DNA of 64,000 nt, from positions 1 through 64,000 of the forward strand of contig MHBH01000053.1 of the NCBI GenBank assembly GCA_001804805.1. Reading direction: 5' to 3'. The notes below the pieces were generated by a model, which ran no database searches, was not told the DNA's origin, and worked only from the letters and a program-made list of their open reading frames with translations. Source of the stretch: Lentisphaerae bacterium GWF2_49_21. Its GTDB lineage: Bacteria > Verrucomicrobiota > Lentisphaeria > Victivallales > GWF2-50-93. Shown piece after piece: positions 30,358 through 39,528 of this stretch; position 1 is the first letter of the stretch, and every line of letters starts with the position of its first letter. The translations under genes and the position numbers were made by a program.

Positions 30358-31590
30358 TCAGGCTTTTTCTATTTCTGAGCGGACGATCTCGACCCAGCGC
30401 CTGAACCTTTCCGGCTGATTGCTGATCGTGTGGGTGTCCTTCAGGATGAACATGAGATTCAGACCTTTTGTCGAATCAAGGATATGCCTGATCTCCTTGC
30501 GGATGGCGGTTTCGTCGAAGTTCACGCAGACAAGCCCGGGATTCGGCTTGCTGCACATCACGTAATTGCGCCCATAGGCGGCTGCACACTTTTCAGGCTT
30601 AGACCACGGCGATACCGAAATGCATCTCAGGTTCTTGACAGTTTTAATATATTCGAAACGATCCTCGACCGGTTCGCAGCAGCCGTAATACGTAAGTCCG
30701 AACCTTTCCATCAACGGCTTCTGATACGGCCAGATGAACTCCGCAAACATCTCGGGAGAGACGCCGACAGTCTCCTGCGACTCGCAGAATCCCCAGAGAT
30801 GCTTGAAGCGTATAGGTTTCACAGCAGGCTTTTTCTCCGATGGCAGCTGGCTGGTCAAGCCCCAGTTGCCGGATCCTATTCCATTGTTGCCGTTGTTATA
30901 GGCAAGCAGGTCCATCTGCTCAAGCTGGTCCATGTAGTTCGCCATTTCATCGGAAAGGAACTTCATCAGCCTCTTGAGGCCGTCCGGATTGTCGAACATG
31001 TAGAGCATCAGGTTTTCCAGCCCTATGAGATCAATCGCCGTCTGGGTCAGGCCCGTTGTCCAGAAATATTGTCCGCCTATTCCCACATCAAGGACGTCAC
31101 CAAATGCATCCTTGCAGTTCTCCAGATGCTTCATGGTGGATTCACGGTTGACGCTTATCTTCCGGAACTTAAGCTTCTTCAATCCTTCATCTATGTCTAT
31201 TATCGGCGGGACATGTTTGAAGGCGCCACGGTCGGCATCCGGGGTATTATGCTTGATCTCTACGCCAAAACCGTCGTTTGAGAGATGCCAGCCGATCCTG
31301 AACCTGGAGTCCATGACGGTATCATCCGCGATCTGTTCGTGCTGGTATATTTTCGAGCGCAGGCCTCTTTCGACATTCCTTGCCTCCTCCCCTTCGCATT
31401 CGAGGGGGATGGTCTTGTGGATTTCAATCCAGGCACCTTCCGGGCTGACCAATACCAGCGGTTTCGGCGATCCCAGACCATTCAGGCTTGTCCATTGCTT
31501 CTCCCTCTCCTTCATCACCGCAAGGGCTGAAAAATCCTTTATCTTCGCGGCTATTTTCCTGAGAATATTCTTATCTTTCTGGCTGAACAT
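30358..31590 (-). CDS. Uroporphyrinogen-decarboxylase-like protein, paralogue
   Basis: A 410-residue URO-D-superfamily protein clearly paralogous to the one at 47303. Shared blocks are RFGLTYYGCCEPVE/RFGLVYYGCCDPLD, VSPWSKPE/MSPWANEE and SKPNPG/SRKPNPA. The Cys pair in YYGCC stands where metal-binding Cys/His residues lie in MtaA-type methyltransferases, so zinc binding is possible but unproven. AGGAGA supports the start. It converges with the beta-helix gene, ending eight bases from it, and is divergent from an AraC regulator across a 412-base gap holding two repeat hairpins. It is probably regulated together with nearby glycan genes. Confidence 0.75.
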   Translation of the reverse strand: MFSQKDKNILRKIAAKIKDFSALAVMKEREKQWTSLNGLGSPKPLVLVSPEGAWIEIHKTIPLECEGEEARNVERGLRSKIYQHEQIADDTVMDSRFRIGWHLSNDGFGVEIKHNTPDADRGAFKHVPPIIDIDEGLKKLKFRKISVNRESTMKHLENCKDAFGDVLDVGIGGQYFWTTGLTQTAIDLIGLENLMLYMFDNPDGLKRLMKFLSDEMANYMDQLEQMDLLAYNNGNNGIGSGNWGLTSQLPSEKKPAVKPIRFKHLWGFCESQETVGVSPEMFAEFIWPYQKPLMERFGLTYYGCCEPVEDRFEYIKTVKNLRCISVSPWSKPEKCAAAYGRNYVMCSKPNPGLVCVNFDETAIRKEIRHILDSTKGLNLMFILKDTHTISNQPERFRRWVEIVRSEIEKA

Positions 31591-31651
31591 GGATTGTCTC
31601 CTATTAATTTGTCATCATTCCGGCTGCCCAGATTGGTCTGTCGGTGATGAC

Positions 31652-31747
31652 GGATGGTTGGATTGCTGGATGATTGGATGACTGGGTTTAATTTCTTAAT
31701 TCAATCATATGCATCTATCCAATAATCCATTCATCCACCAATCCAAT
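31652..31747. repeat. TGGAT-hairpin family, copy 3
   Basis: Left arm GGATGGTTGGATTGCTGGAT, right arm CCATTCATCCACCAATCC. It lies about 60 bases upstream of the URO-D-like gene, which reads leftwards. Confidence 0.7.
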
Positions 31748-31862
31748 TTTTATTTCTCTTTCAATGTACTTGAATTTATATTATTTGCTTCTTAGATTAT
31801 GCAGTGGAGGATTTTATAATTTGGCGATTGGATGAGTTTGTGATTTGGTGATTGGAAAATTA

Positions 31863-31988
31863 GATGGATGGATTTATGGATGAATGGATTATTGGGTTTC
31901 GTGCAAAATTACTAACAATAGAAATAAGCTCATTTCAAGTTTAATTTCTTACCCATTAATCCAGCAATCCATTAATCCAATAATCCAT
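31863..31988. repeat. TGGAT-hairpin family, copy 4
   Basis: Left arm GATGGATGGATTTATGGATG, right arm CCATTAATCCAGCAATCC with a further ATTAATCCAATAATCC. It ends 14 bases before the AraC start codon at 32003, whose AAGGA site follows directly. Confidence 0.7.
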
Positions 31989-32002
31989 GACAAGGATTAA
32001 AG

Positions 32003-32878
32003 ATGGATTCATTCGTATACCGCACCGGCGTTCCAGAACTGCAGATGTTCCCGCATATAAAAATGATGGGACGCGGCATAGTGACAGATTCGTCCCGTCA
32101 CGCCCTTCCCATACACCGGAACCCAGGAATTGAGATCTGCCTCCTGGTCAAAGGCAGGTTCGAATGGACCATTGAAAAATCCCGCTACGTCATGTATCCC
32201 GGCGACTGCACATTCACCATGCCCTGGCAGGAGCACGGAGGGACGCAGGGGATAATGGACATCGGACAGCTCCTCTGGATCATCATCAAGCCGGACAGCT
32301 TCAGCACCGACGGCAGGTTGAAACTTGGAAAATGGTCCTCCCTTCCTCCGAACCAGCAGACATGGATTGGAAGGACGCTTGTCAACGCTCCCCGCCCTTA
32401 TTTCACCGCGAGCAGATACCTGAAACTGCTATATGAAGAACTGATCAGTGAAATGCGGGGCAGATCCACCTGGCGGAAAAGCAGGGTCAACCGCCTGATC
32501 GACGAACTCCTCTGCCTTGTCACCTCGGAAGCTGAAAGTTCGACCCTGATACGGAAGAACACCTTCGATATCGGACTCCTGAAAAGCAGGATCTCTGCGG
32601 ATCTCGCACGCAGCTGGACCCTCGACGATCTGGAAAAGATCAGCGGATACGGGAAGAGTATGCTCAACCAGCTGATAAGAGCCCAGACCGGCTACTCGAG
32701 CATGGGGCTTGTAACTTCACTCAGGATTGAAAAGGCGAAGGAGCTCCTGTCAAAAACGGAAAAACCGATGAGCGAGACAGCACTGGAATGCGGATTCTCG
32801 AACAGCCAGCAGTTCTCGGCGATCTTCAGGAAATATACAGGAAAAACTCCATCCAAGTTCAGGGACAAGACACGCTGA
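32003..32878 (+). CDS. AraC-family transcriptional regulator
   Basis: A 291-residue AraC regulator. The cupin-like sensor has HRNPGIEICLLVKGRFEW and YPGDCTFTMPWQEHGG. The DNA-binding part (about 200-288) has WTLDDLEKISGYGKSMLNQLIR and MSETALECGFSNSQQFSAIFRKYTGKTP. AAGGA six bases before the ATG supports the start. It is divergent from the URO-D-like gene and convergent with the beta-mannosidase gene, and could control either. Confidence 0.88.
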   Translation: MDSFVYRTGVPELQMFPHIKMMGRGIVTDSSRHALPIHRNPGIEICLLVKGRFEWTIEKSRYVMYPGDCTFTMPWQEHGGTQGIMDIGQLLWIIIKPDSFSTDGRLKLGKWSSLPPNQQTWIGRTLVNAPRPYFTASRYLKLLYEELISEMRGRSTWRKSRVNRLIDELLCLVTSEAESSTLIRKNTFDIGLLKSRISADLARSWTLDDLEKISGYGKSMLNQLIRAQTGYSSMGLVTSLRIEKAKELLSKTEKPMSETALECGFSNSQQFSAIFRKYTGKTPSKFRDKTR

Positions 32879-32901
32879 AGCTGTCGCCTGAGGCATGTTT
32901 G

Positions 32902-33002
32902 AAGTAGGGGCGGCCTTTAGGCTGTCCCCATGAATTCAAGATGGTACAGGCTTCCGACTTCGCCTAAGGGCTACGCCGGACACAGAAAGCCTGTACCTAC
33001 TT
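32902..33002. repeat. GTAGGG-family repeat between convergent genes
   Basis: Begins AAGTAGGGGCGGCC and ends GCCTGTACCTACTTA. The inner part ACAGGCTTCCGACTTCGCC...GCTACGCCGGACACAGAAAG matches the copy at 9319-9381. On the minus strand its edge supplies the TAG stop of the beta-mannosidase gene. Confidence 0.65.
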
Positions 33003-35285
33003 ACCAAACTTGCCCATCGCCTGGCGATACGCCTTGAAATCCCAGGGGGCTTCGCCGTTTATGTAATGGTTGTAGCGGTTGAGCCCCTTGTATTTCCACT
33101 TCAGCAGGAGGAACTGCATGGATTTGCTCTTCGGAACCTTTCCAAGGATTTCCTTTCCGTTAGGCTCCATCATATAATTTCCCTTGGAAATTATATTTGA
33201 AGATGAAACATCCATGAGTGACCAGATTCCTTGCTCCTTTTTCAACGTGTCATTGACGGCTACTATCTCAAGTTCGCCTGACCTCTCTTCCGAAACCATC
33301 AGGGCGCAAGGAATCTGAACTCTACTGAGATAGGAGTAAGCCAGCTTCTTCTCGTAGTAGTAGTCCACAATCGCATCGGAGAACTGCGGCCAGCAGTCGA
33401 TCATGTTCCACCAGATGATCCCGGTGCGGTCAGGTTTTCCGGCACGGAACATCTCGACGAAATACTTCTTCGCCTCTGCCTGCGTGATCTGCGACGCAAG
33501 GATGAAGTCGTCGATGTTTTCAATGCCCACAGAAGTCCCGAACAGGTGCTTGACCTGGTTAGACATGAGATAGTTCCTCTGTCCCATCGGACCGTCGGCC
33601 TCTCCTGTGAGCCCTGCGGCATGCACGATCCATTCGTCGTTGTTGTACGAACCCCAGACCTTGTCCTTGGACAGGAACTTCATCATGCTCTTTTTCGCAG
33701 GCATGCCATGGTAGCCGATCTCGCTTGCGAACTTCGCAGTGTTCTTCGCGTAGAAGTCGGCCTTGAAATAGCCGCGCGGGCCCCAGAGATGCTGTTCCGG
33801 AGTGGCGCTCGATCCGGCGAGGAAGAAATCATCGGGAATAAATGGCGAGCTTGGAAGATAGGGACGATATGGGTCATGGTAGCCAACCACATCCTTCAAT
33901 ACGATTCTGGATATCTTGTTCTGCGACGGTGGAACAGTACCCGGGCTGTTCCAGTCGAACGTAGCATCAATCTCATTGTCCCCAGCCCAGAGGGCGAGTG
34001 ATGCATGGTTGCGGAGCTTCCTGACGATTATCTCAGCTTCCTGTTTCACCTGCAGGAGAAATTCATCGTTCTGCGGATATCGCGAACAACCGAACATGAA
34101 GTCCTGCCAGACAAGCAGTCCGTATTCGTCGCAGATATTGAAGAATGAATGGTCCTCATAAACACCACCGCCCCAGACGCGGATGATGTTGCAGTTCGTC
34201 TCCTTCCACATTTCCAAAATTCTCGGAATGCGCTTCTCGTCGCAGGAATGCAGTGCGTCCACCGGCACCCAGTTGCTGCCGTGAACATGGATCAGGACGC
34301 CGTTGACATAGAATGCAAAACGGTTGTTCTTGACGTCCTTGAGATCGGAATTGATATCGAGTTTGACGATGCGGATACCGACGCGGGTCTTGTATGTGTC
34401 GACATTTTTCCCCTTATGCTGGAGGACAAGCGTGATATCGTAGAGATCCGGATCTCCATAGCCTGCCGGCCACCAGAGCTTCGCGTTCTCGATGTCAAAG
34501 CACATCTTGCCATGTGAAAAGCGGAGTTCTGCCCTGCGTTCGAACTTGCTGTTCTTGCAGGCCCCCTTGACGATAAGTGAATAATCGTTCCAGTCTGTGT
34601 CCGGATCCAGTGAAAGTCCCCAGGTGATTTCAACTTTTGCCGACTTCTTCTCAGCGTTGATGTCCATGACTGCAAAATAGAAATCCTCGGGTATTATTTC
34701 AGCGGCAGCACGGATGCGTAGAGATGCCTGGCGCCAGATTCCGCCAAAGAGGATGCGGGGCGCGATATCCCAGCCGAACATGTGCTGGGCCTTGCGTGCG
34801 TAGATCACCTCGTATACCGGCATATGGCAGAACTCAAATGCGCTCATTCCCCATTTCTTCACACGGGCAGCGGAATAATCCATAATGTTGTGTATCTCGA
34901 CGGAGAGCTCATGCGTCTTCCTTCCGTTCTTGATCGCATCGGTAATATCGATCGAGTGAGGGATGAACATGTTCTCGACAAAAGAAATCTTCTTCCCGTC
35001 CAGCTTGATGGTCGCAACGGTGTCTATCCCCTCGAAGAGGAGTTCAAGTTTTTCGTTTTTCCCCAGTTCCGGAGCGATGAAGGATGTAGAATATGTGAAA
35101 TCAGTGCGTTCCCATTTGTAGGTAACAAGAGAGTTCATTCCGATATACGGATCTGGAATTATTTTTTCGCGCACGAGGTCGACAGCGATATTCCCCGGCA
35201 CAGTCGCATCGATCTTGTGCTGTTTTCCCGTTATCGGATTCTTGAATGAGAGATTCCATTCCCCGTTCAAAATAATATTATGCAT
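32997..35285 (-). CDS. GH2 beta-mannosidase
   Basis: A 762-residue enzyme of GH2. It has the sugar-binding jelly-roll (about 1-190), immunoglobulin-like domain (190-310) and TIM barrel (310-680), with WVPVDALHS and NIIRVWGGGVYED typical of beta-mannosidases. The acid/base is E438 in WAGDNEIDA, and the nucleophile is E522 in KFASEIGYHG. There is no signal peptide, so it should remove mannose from imported oligosaccharides. GGGGAG five bases before the ATG supports the start. The stop is supplied by a repeat. A truncated duplicate of its first ~167 residues lies at 45028-45534. Confidence 0.88.
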   Translation of the reverse strand: MHNIILNGEWNLSFKNPITGKQHKIDATVPGNIAVDLVREKIIPDPYIGMNSLVTYKWERTDFTYSTSFIAPELGKNEKLELLFEGIDTVATIKLDGKKISFVENMFIPHSIDITDAIKNGRKTHELSVEIHNIMDYSAARVKKWGMSAFEFCHMPVYEVIYARKAQHMFGWDIAPRILFGGIWRQASLRIRAAAEIIPEDFYFAVMDINAEKKSAKVEITWGLSLDPDTDWNDYSLIVKGACKNSKFERRAELRFSHGKMCFDIENAKLWWPAGYGDPDLYDITLVLQHKGKNVDTYKTRVGIRIVKLDINSDLKDVKNNRFAFYVNGVLIHVHGSNWVPVDALHSCDEKRIPRILEMWKETNCNIIRVWGGGVYEDHSFFNICDEYGLLVWQDFMFGCSRYPQNDEFLLQVKQEAEIIVRKLRNHASLALWAGDNEIDATFDWNSPGTVPPSQNKISRIVLKDVVGYHDPYRPYLPSSPFIPDDFFLAGSSATPEQHLWGPRGYFKADFYAKNTAKFASEIGYHGMPAKKSMMKFLSKDKVWGSYNNDEWIVHAAGLTGEADGPMGQRNYLMSNQVKHLFGTSVGIENIDDFILASQITQAEAKKYFVEMFRAGKPDRTGIIWWNMIDCWPQFSDAIVDYYYEKKLAYSYLSRVQIPCALMVSEERSGELEIVAVNDTLKKEQGIWSLMDVSSSNIISKGNYMMEPNGKEILGKVPKSKSMQFLLLKWKYKGLNRYNHYINGEAPWDFKAYRQAMGKFGK

Positions 35286-35329
35286 TTAATCTCCCCGTTT
35301 AAGAATTTTCAATTAATCCAAGCATTTAT

Positions 35330-35359
35330 AAGAGCGACAGAAATGAGTTGTCGCTCTTT
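35330..35359 (+). terminator. Hairpin followed by a short T run
   Basis: Arms AAGAGCGACA and TGTCGCTCTT around a nine-base loop, followed by two further T. It would read as a terminator only on the plus strand, where no gene ends nearby, so it may instead be part of the adjoining repeat or a leader structure of the beta-mannosidase transcript. Confidence 0.35.
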
Positions 35360-35360
35360 T

Positions 35361-35484
35361 GGAGTGCGCTGTGCGTGCCTTGGAGAAGCTTCCCAGCGAA
35401 GACAGGTCAGCAGCGCTTTAAGATTCCAAAGCGGCGCCCCGAGAGCCATTGGCCTCGGGATGAACCACTTACACGCCGCACTCC
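35361..35484. repeat. GGAGTGCG multi-hairpin element, diverged copy 3
   Basis: Begins GGAGTGCGCTGTGCG and ends CGCCGCACTCC, the same termini as the elements at 12502 and 48583. The interior (CTTCCCAGCGAAG, CGCCCCGAGAGCC...GGCCTCGGG) is different, and the 3-prime tail hairpin is missing. Confidence 0.6.
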
Positions 35485-35829
35485 GAAAGATGCTTCGCAT
35501 CAAGGTCAACCTTTTTTAGGCGTCATATATGAGTACTCGCCAAATTTATCTATCATATTCCACACTCCTTTACCAGCGAACCGATATTTATGAACGATAA
35601 CTGGATATCTTTAATCAGATTTATCCAGTATTTCCGCTTGACCATACCAGTATTCTATATGAAATCATACTTTCTTATAGTATTACTAAACGCAAATAGA
35701 TGCTGCTGAAAAATGATCTTCCTCTGGCTGTCGCAAAAATATTTTTCACATTCTCATCGGCCTTACTCGTTTTCTCGCAGGTTGCTGGAATATAGATAGA
35801 TTAGAATATTTTCACCTATTACAGACAAA

Positions 35830-38800
35830 TCATTCTCCTTCAATCGCTCCTGCGTACCTGTCTTCCTTCGCAACCTTTCCAGAGAAGTCCTTTAGAAACG
35901 GCCCATTGAACTCCCAAGCATACAACTCTTCTATCGTCGTTTTTGCATCCGCAAGCGTACCCTGTGATATCCGCAGGAACTCAAGTGAACCATTCAGACA
36001 TCTGCCAGAAGGAGAACCTCCGACAAAAAGGTCTCCGGAATTCTCCAGAGATACCTTATAATCCGGTCCATTTCCGGAAGCATTTGATTTTCCATCGACA
36101 TAGATGTTCAGCTTCCCGGACTTCCTGTCGGCCTCCGCGATCACATGATGCCAATTGCCATCGTTCACCTTTACTGTAGAAGCAAGCGCAAAAACACCAG
36201 AATCCTTGCCCTTCACATTAAATGAAAGAATCCCCCCGGCATTCAATGCCAAGGAATATCCGGCATCCTTCATCTTCTCGACAAGCACGGAATTCTTCTG
36301 GTCCGGTACGGTCTTAAAATAAATCTCTACAAGGAAATTCGAATTGTAGATCTGCGGGTTTTTTATCCCGGAGCCAGAGGCCTTGCGCGTTTCCTTCCTA
36401 TCATTCTCCCTCTTCCATATGACAGTATAGTCGAACGACTTGTTCATCTCATCATTCTTCAGCATGGCATACTGATCCTTACCGTTCAACGTAAGCGAAC
36501 CTTTCGTCCAGTTCTCGAGCGGACCACCCTCGTAATTGGCAGTGGTCACATTCACTCCCTTAAGCGGATACATAGGCATGTTATGGTAGCTCTCGCGATT
36601 GGTGAAGTATTCCGTCATGTACCAGTGCTCATCGATGATGTCGTCAGGCCCATTGCCTGACGGATAGAAGTTCCATTCGGCAACTACGCCGTAAAGGGAC
36701 CATGGCACGAATGCCCTGACACCGGAGCCTTTCGCATCCGAATTCAGAAGCGGACGGAAATCCTTCTTCTCGGGATCAACGAGGAGTTTATTTGCACTGA
36801 CCTTCCCGAGTTCGGAACAGAGCGATTTATCGTGGGAAAGAGCCTTCTTAAAATCATCGAAGCTGTCAAGCCAACGTCCTGACGGCTCGAAAACGCCCAT
36901 CTTTGCGACATCAGCAAATACATTATTGGCATATGCGTTCGTCTCCAATGCAAAATGATCCTTTTTCGGACCAGCGTCCGCAGCATTGCCTTCTGCAAGC
37001 GACTTTGCAGGATCGGTATGCCTGAAAACCATTTCCCCTATCCCCTGCCAGATATTTCCAAGGAATTTGTCTCTTCCGGCCTGCGGAGCCTGGCGTCTCG
37101 AACCCACGACGAAATTATAGATTGTATTATTGAAAAACATGTTCTGGTAGCTGTGTATCTCCTGGATTGCCGAAGTGTTGCCGAGTCTGCTGAACGGATC
37201 CTTCGATTTTCCCCAGGCAATATTGTTGAATAGATAGTTTTTGAATCCGCCGTCGAGGTAGTAGGCATGCCCAAAACGCGCCACATTGGGCTGCTTGGGA
37301 TTCAACTTGAAATTCCAGTTCCAGTAGCCGCCCGGGTTCCCGGATATGTTATTGAACACATATATAGGACCACCCTGCCAGGTCTCAATACCGCCCCAGT
37401 CATTGGTATTGAGCAGCGTATCCATGACCTTGTTGTTATGGATGAGTATCCTTGTAAAAGGACGGTTCCCTGCATTCCAGTTGTTCTTACCTCCGAAAAT
37501 ATGAATTCCTGAACCGTAGGCCCGGTCTACGACATTTCCAGCAACGTCGAGAGTCTCTGCACCGGTGATGAGAAGATTGTGACCCTGCGCATAACGGTTC
37601 GGCCGGCAGCCGGTGTTGAAGAAATAGTTCCTGAGAATTTTCACGTCATAAACTCTGCCAATGGCCGGATCCACTTCCGCCCATTCTCCTCCTTCGGAAA
37701 TATTGATCGCTCCATTGTCGGTATTCAGGAAACTGCTGTCACAAATCATTACATTGTCAATTACATCATTTCTTCCCGATGGACGGAAATAAACCGGTTG
37801 GTGAACATATTCGAACACGCAGTTTGATATAGTGATGTTCTTCCCGGAGCCAAGAAGCCTGATTACGGCGCAGTCCACGTCCTTGCTTTCCGTCGGCACC
37901 GAGTCGAGCTTCCAATAAGGATTGACAAAACGGAAATTCATGTTTGATACAGTAATGTTGTTCATCCTAGTTGTATCAATGAGATTCAGATGTTTGGCCG
38001 CCTCGACTTGAAGCATGTTCGGGTCGACACCGCCGGGAGACCTGATATAAAGCCGTCCGCCATCATCCTTCTTGTCAAACCAGAATTCGCCTTCGGGATC
38101 ATCGAGATAATGTGGTTTGTCCTCTAGGAAATACCTTGAGAACCGCAGGATCTTGTGCGATCCGGATGTATATCCCCACTGACCGCTGAAACCGAGTCCT
38201 TTCTTGTTCATGTCAACGACTATCACCGGCACTGGATACGGTGTTCCCATGACCCATCCGTATTCTGACCAGATGATAGCGCCTTTGAAATAATCAGGAT
38301 CGCCTTTTATGTGCTGAGTATCGATACCGAGATGGAGCTTCTTCCCTTTTCCATCATCAGTGTAATTGTCAAAAGGTTTTCCGGGATTGTCCCATTGCCA
38401 CCATTCACTCTTGACATCATCCGGATCGCTTACCTTCCAGTTCGGCACACGTGCAAGAGGAAGGCGTTTGACTGAATTATCCTTGTTAACCACCCATACA
38501 CATCTTGGAGCAAATTTGAGATCCGCATACCAGACCTTGTCCTTGTCGGGAATGAGATTGCTGTCGGCTCCCTTTTTCCAACCAGTAACTTGTTCAGAGC
38601 CGCATATGACCGCCTGTCCCCTTCCCCACTCCGGATCACATGTGAGGATGATCCTGTCAGCATCTGTTCCTGAATCTTTCGGTATCAGCTTGCCACGGTA
38701 ATAGACGCCACCTTTGAAGATGTATGTCTGGATACCGCTGCATTCCTTGGATTTGCCTGTTGCTTCCGGATCCCAAGGATGATGTCTCCAGGCCTTTTCC

Positions 38801-39009
38801 TTAGAGAGCCCATCGTTGGTGTCCAGGCCGGTAACATAATCTATGTAGCGTACCGAAGCCCCCTTGATAAGCTTGAAAGTCTGCGGAGCCCAGTGGATGT
38901 CACCATTAGGATCGACTTTTGCGTTCTGCACGTTCCAGTTGAATTCTGAAGATGAATGAACATTCATCACGGCAAAGGAAAATAAGACGGCAGCAGCCAG
39001 CGTTTTCAT
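35830..39009 (-). CDS. Large secreted beta-helix/LamG protein
   Basis: A 1059-residue exported protein. Signal peptide about 1-19. A right-handed parallel beta-helix resembling pectate-lyase-like enzymes spans about 40-760 (opening YVTGLDTNDGLSKEKAW, many IHNNKV/VFNNI turns). A LamG/concanavalin-like lectin domain lies at about 890-1020 (FLVEIYFKTVP, NDGNWHHVIAEADR, LNIYVDGKSNASG). It probably depolymerises or binds an acidic polysaccharide. AGGGAG supports the start. It ends a minus-strand run of closely spaced genes (54-base gap to the gene before), which suggests one long operon that starts near 42.45 kb. The catalytic residues cannot be assigned. Confidence 0.72.
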   Translation of the reverse strand: MKTLAAAVLFSFAVMNVHSSSEFNWNVQNAKVDPNGDIHWAPQTFKLIKGASVRYIDYVTGLDTNDGLSKEKAWRHHPWDPEATGKSKECSGIQTYIFKGGVYYRGKLIPKDSGTDADRIILTCDPEWGRGQAVICGSEQVTGWKKGADSNLIPDKDKVWYADLKFAPRCVWVVNKDNSVKRLPLARVPNWKVSDPDDVKSEWWQWDNPGKPFDNYTDDGKGKKLHLGIDTQHIKGDPDYFKGAIIWSEYGWVMGTPYPVPVIVVDMNKKGLGFSGQWGYTSGSHKILRFSRYFLEDKPHYLDDPEGEFWFDKKDDGGRLYIRSPGGVDPNMLQVEAAKHLNLIDTTRMNNITVSNMNFRFVNPYWKLDSVPTESKDVDCAVIRLLGSGKNITISNCVFEYVHQPVYFRPSGRNDVIDNVMICDSSFLNTDNGAINISEGGEWAEVDPAIGRVYDVKILRNYFFNTGCRPNRYAQGHNLLITGAETLDVAGNVVDRAYGSGIHIFGGKNNWNAGNRPFTRILIHNNKVMDTLLNTNDWGGIETWQGGPIYVFNNISGNPGGYWNWNFKLNPKQPNVARFGHAYYLDGGFKNYLFNNIAWGKSKDPFSRLGNTSAIQEIHSYQNMFFNNTIYNFVVGSRRQAPQAGRDKFLGNIWQGIGEMVFRHTDPAKSLAEGNAADAGPKKDHFALETNAYANNVFADVAKMGVFEPSGRWLDSFDDFKKALSHDKSLCSELGKVSANKLLVDPEKKDFRPLLNSDAKGSGVRAFVPWSLYGVVAEWNFYPSGNGPDDIIDEHWYMTEYFTNRESYHNMPMYPLKGVNVTTANYEGGPLENWTKGSLTLNGKDQYAMLKNDEMNKSFDYTVIWKRENDRKETRKASGSGIKNPQIYNSNFLVEIYFKTVPDQKNSVLVEKMKDAGYSLALNAGGILSFNVKGKDSGVFALASTVKVNDGNWHHVIAEADRKSGKLNIYVDGKSNASGNGPDYKVSLENSGDLFVGGSPSGRCLNGSLEFLRISQGTLADAKTTIEELYAWEFNGPFLKDFSGKVAKEDRYAGAIEGE

Positions 39010-39063
39010 GTTCTCCCTATAATTTTAAAAAAAACACTACATATGATTTCCATTGTGAAATAA

Positions 39064-39507
39064 TCATTTAGCCACCGGGATCTCACCTCCAGCAACATTC
39101 GCAGTATTGCTACCCCATTCTCCATCTGGGGAAAGGAAAACTGTAGGAACGGCCTTGACAACACCTTCTTTTTCGGACAGTATGAACTTAAAGGTGAAAG
39201 TTCCGTCGGTCTGGACATCTACCGGTGCGGCAAAAACCCAAAAACCGCCGTATGCCCCGTCTTCTTTCTGGGAATGCATATGGCAGCTGAGCTTAGTCGG
39301 AGTCTTTACATTCTTCAGCGTTACCTTCACTTCGATGGTGTCCCCCATCTTGGCCTTTTCCGGAACGGTGATGGTGCACCATTCGTTAAGTTCCTTGGTA
39401 ACTTTCTTGACTTCCGGTTTTGCAGCTGGAGTCTGCGCCCTGCTCTCATTTGCTAGGAACATCATGCCACAGATTCCTATTACCGCGATCATCGCGATGA
39501 TCTTCAT
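39064..39507 (-). CDS. Small secreted immunoglobulin-like protein
   Basis: A 147-residue exported protein with a signal peptide ending near NESRAQ. The mature part looks like one beta-sandwich (TITVPEKAKMGDTIEVKVTLK, DGTFTFKFILSEKEG). CHMHSQ contains Cys and two His that could bind metal. GGGAGGG seven bases before the ATG supports the start. It is tightly linked with the alpha/beta hydrolase (21 bases) and the beta-helix gene (54 bases), so it should be co-expressed. Function unknown. Confidence 0.65.
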   Translation of the reverse strand: MKIIAMIAVIGICGMMFLANESRAQTPAAKPEVKKVTKELNEWCTITVPEKAKMGDTIEVKVTLKNVKTPTKLSCHMHSQKEDGAYGGFWVFAAPVDVQTDGTFTFKFILSEKEGVVKAVPTVFLSPDGEWGSNTANVAGGEIPVAK

Positions 39508-39528
39508 CTTCTCGCCCTCCCTATGTTA

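Larger units (their letters stand above)
31591..32002. other. Divergent promoter region packed with two hairpin repeats
   Basis: The 412 bases between the URO-D-like and AraC genes contain two copies of the TGGAT-type hairpin (31652-31747 and 31863-31988). One faces each gene, with an AT-rich middle around 31750-31830. Promoters for both genes must lie inside or beside them. Confidence 0.55.
35286..35829. other. Intergenic region between beta-mannosidase and beta-helix genes
   Basis: 544 bases. It contains a stable hairpin at 35330-35359, a diverged multi-hairpin element at 35361-35484, then about 340 AT-rich bases in which I see nothing specific. The beta-mannosidase promoter must be at its left end. 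Confidence 0.5.
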
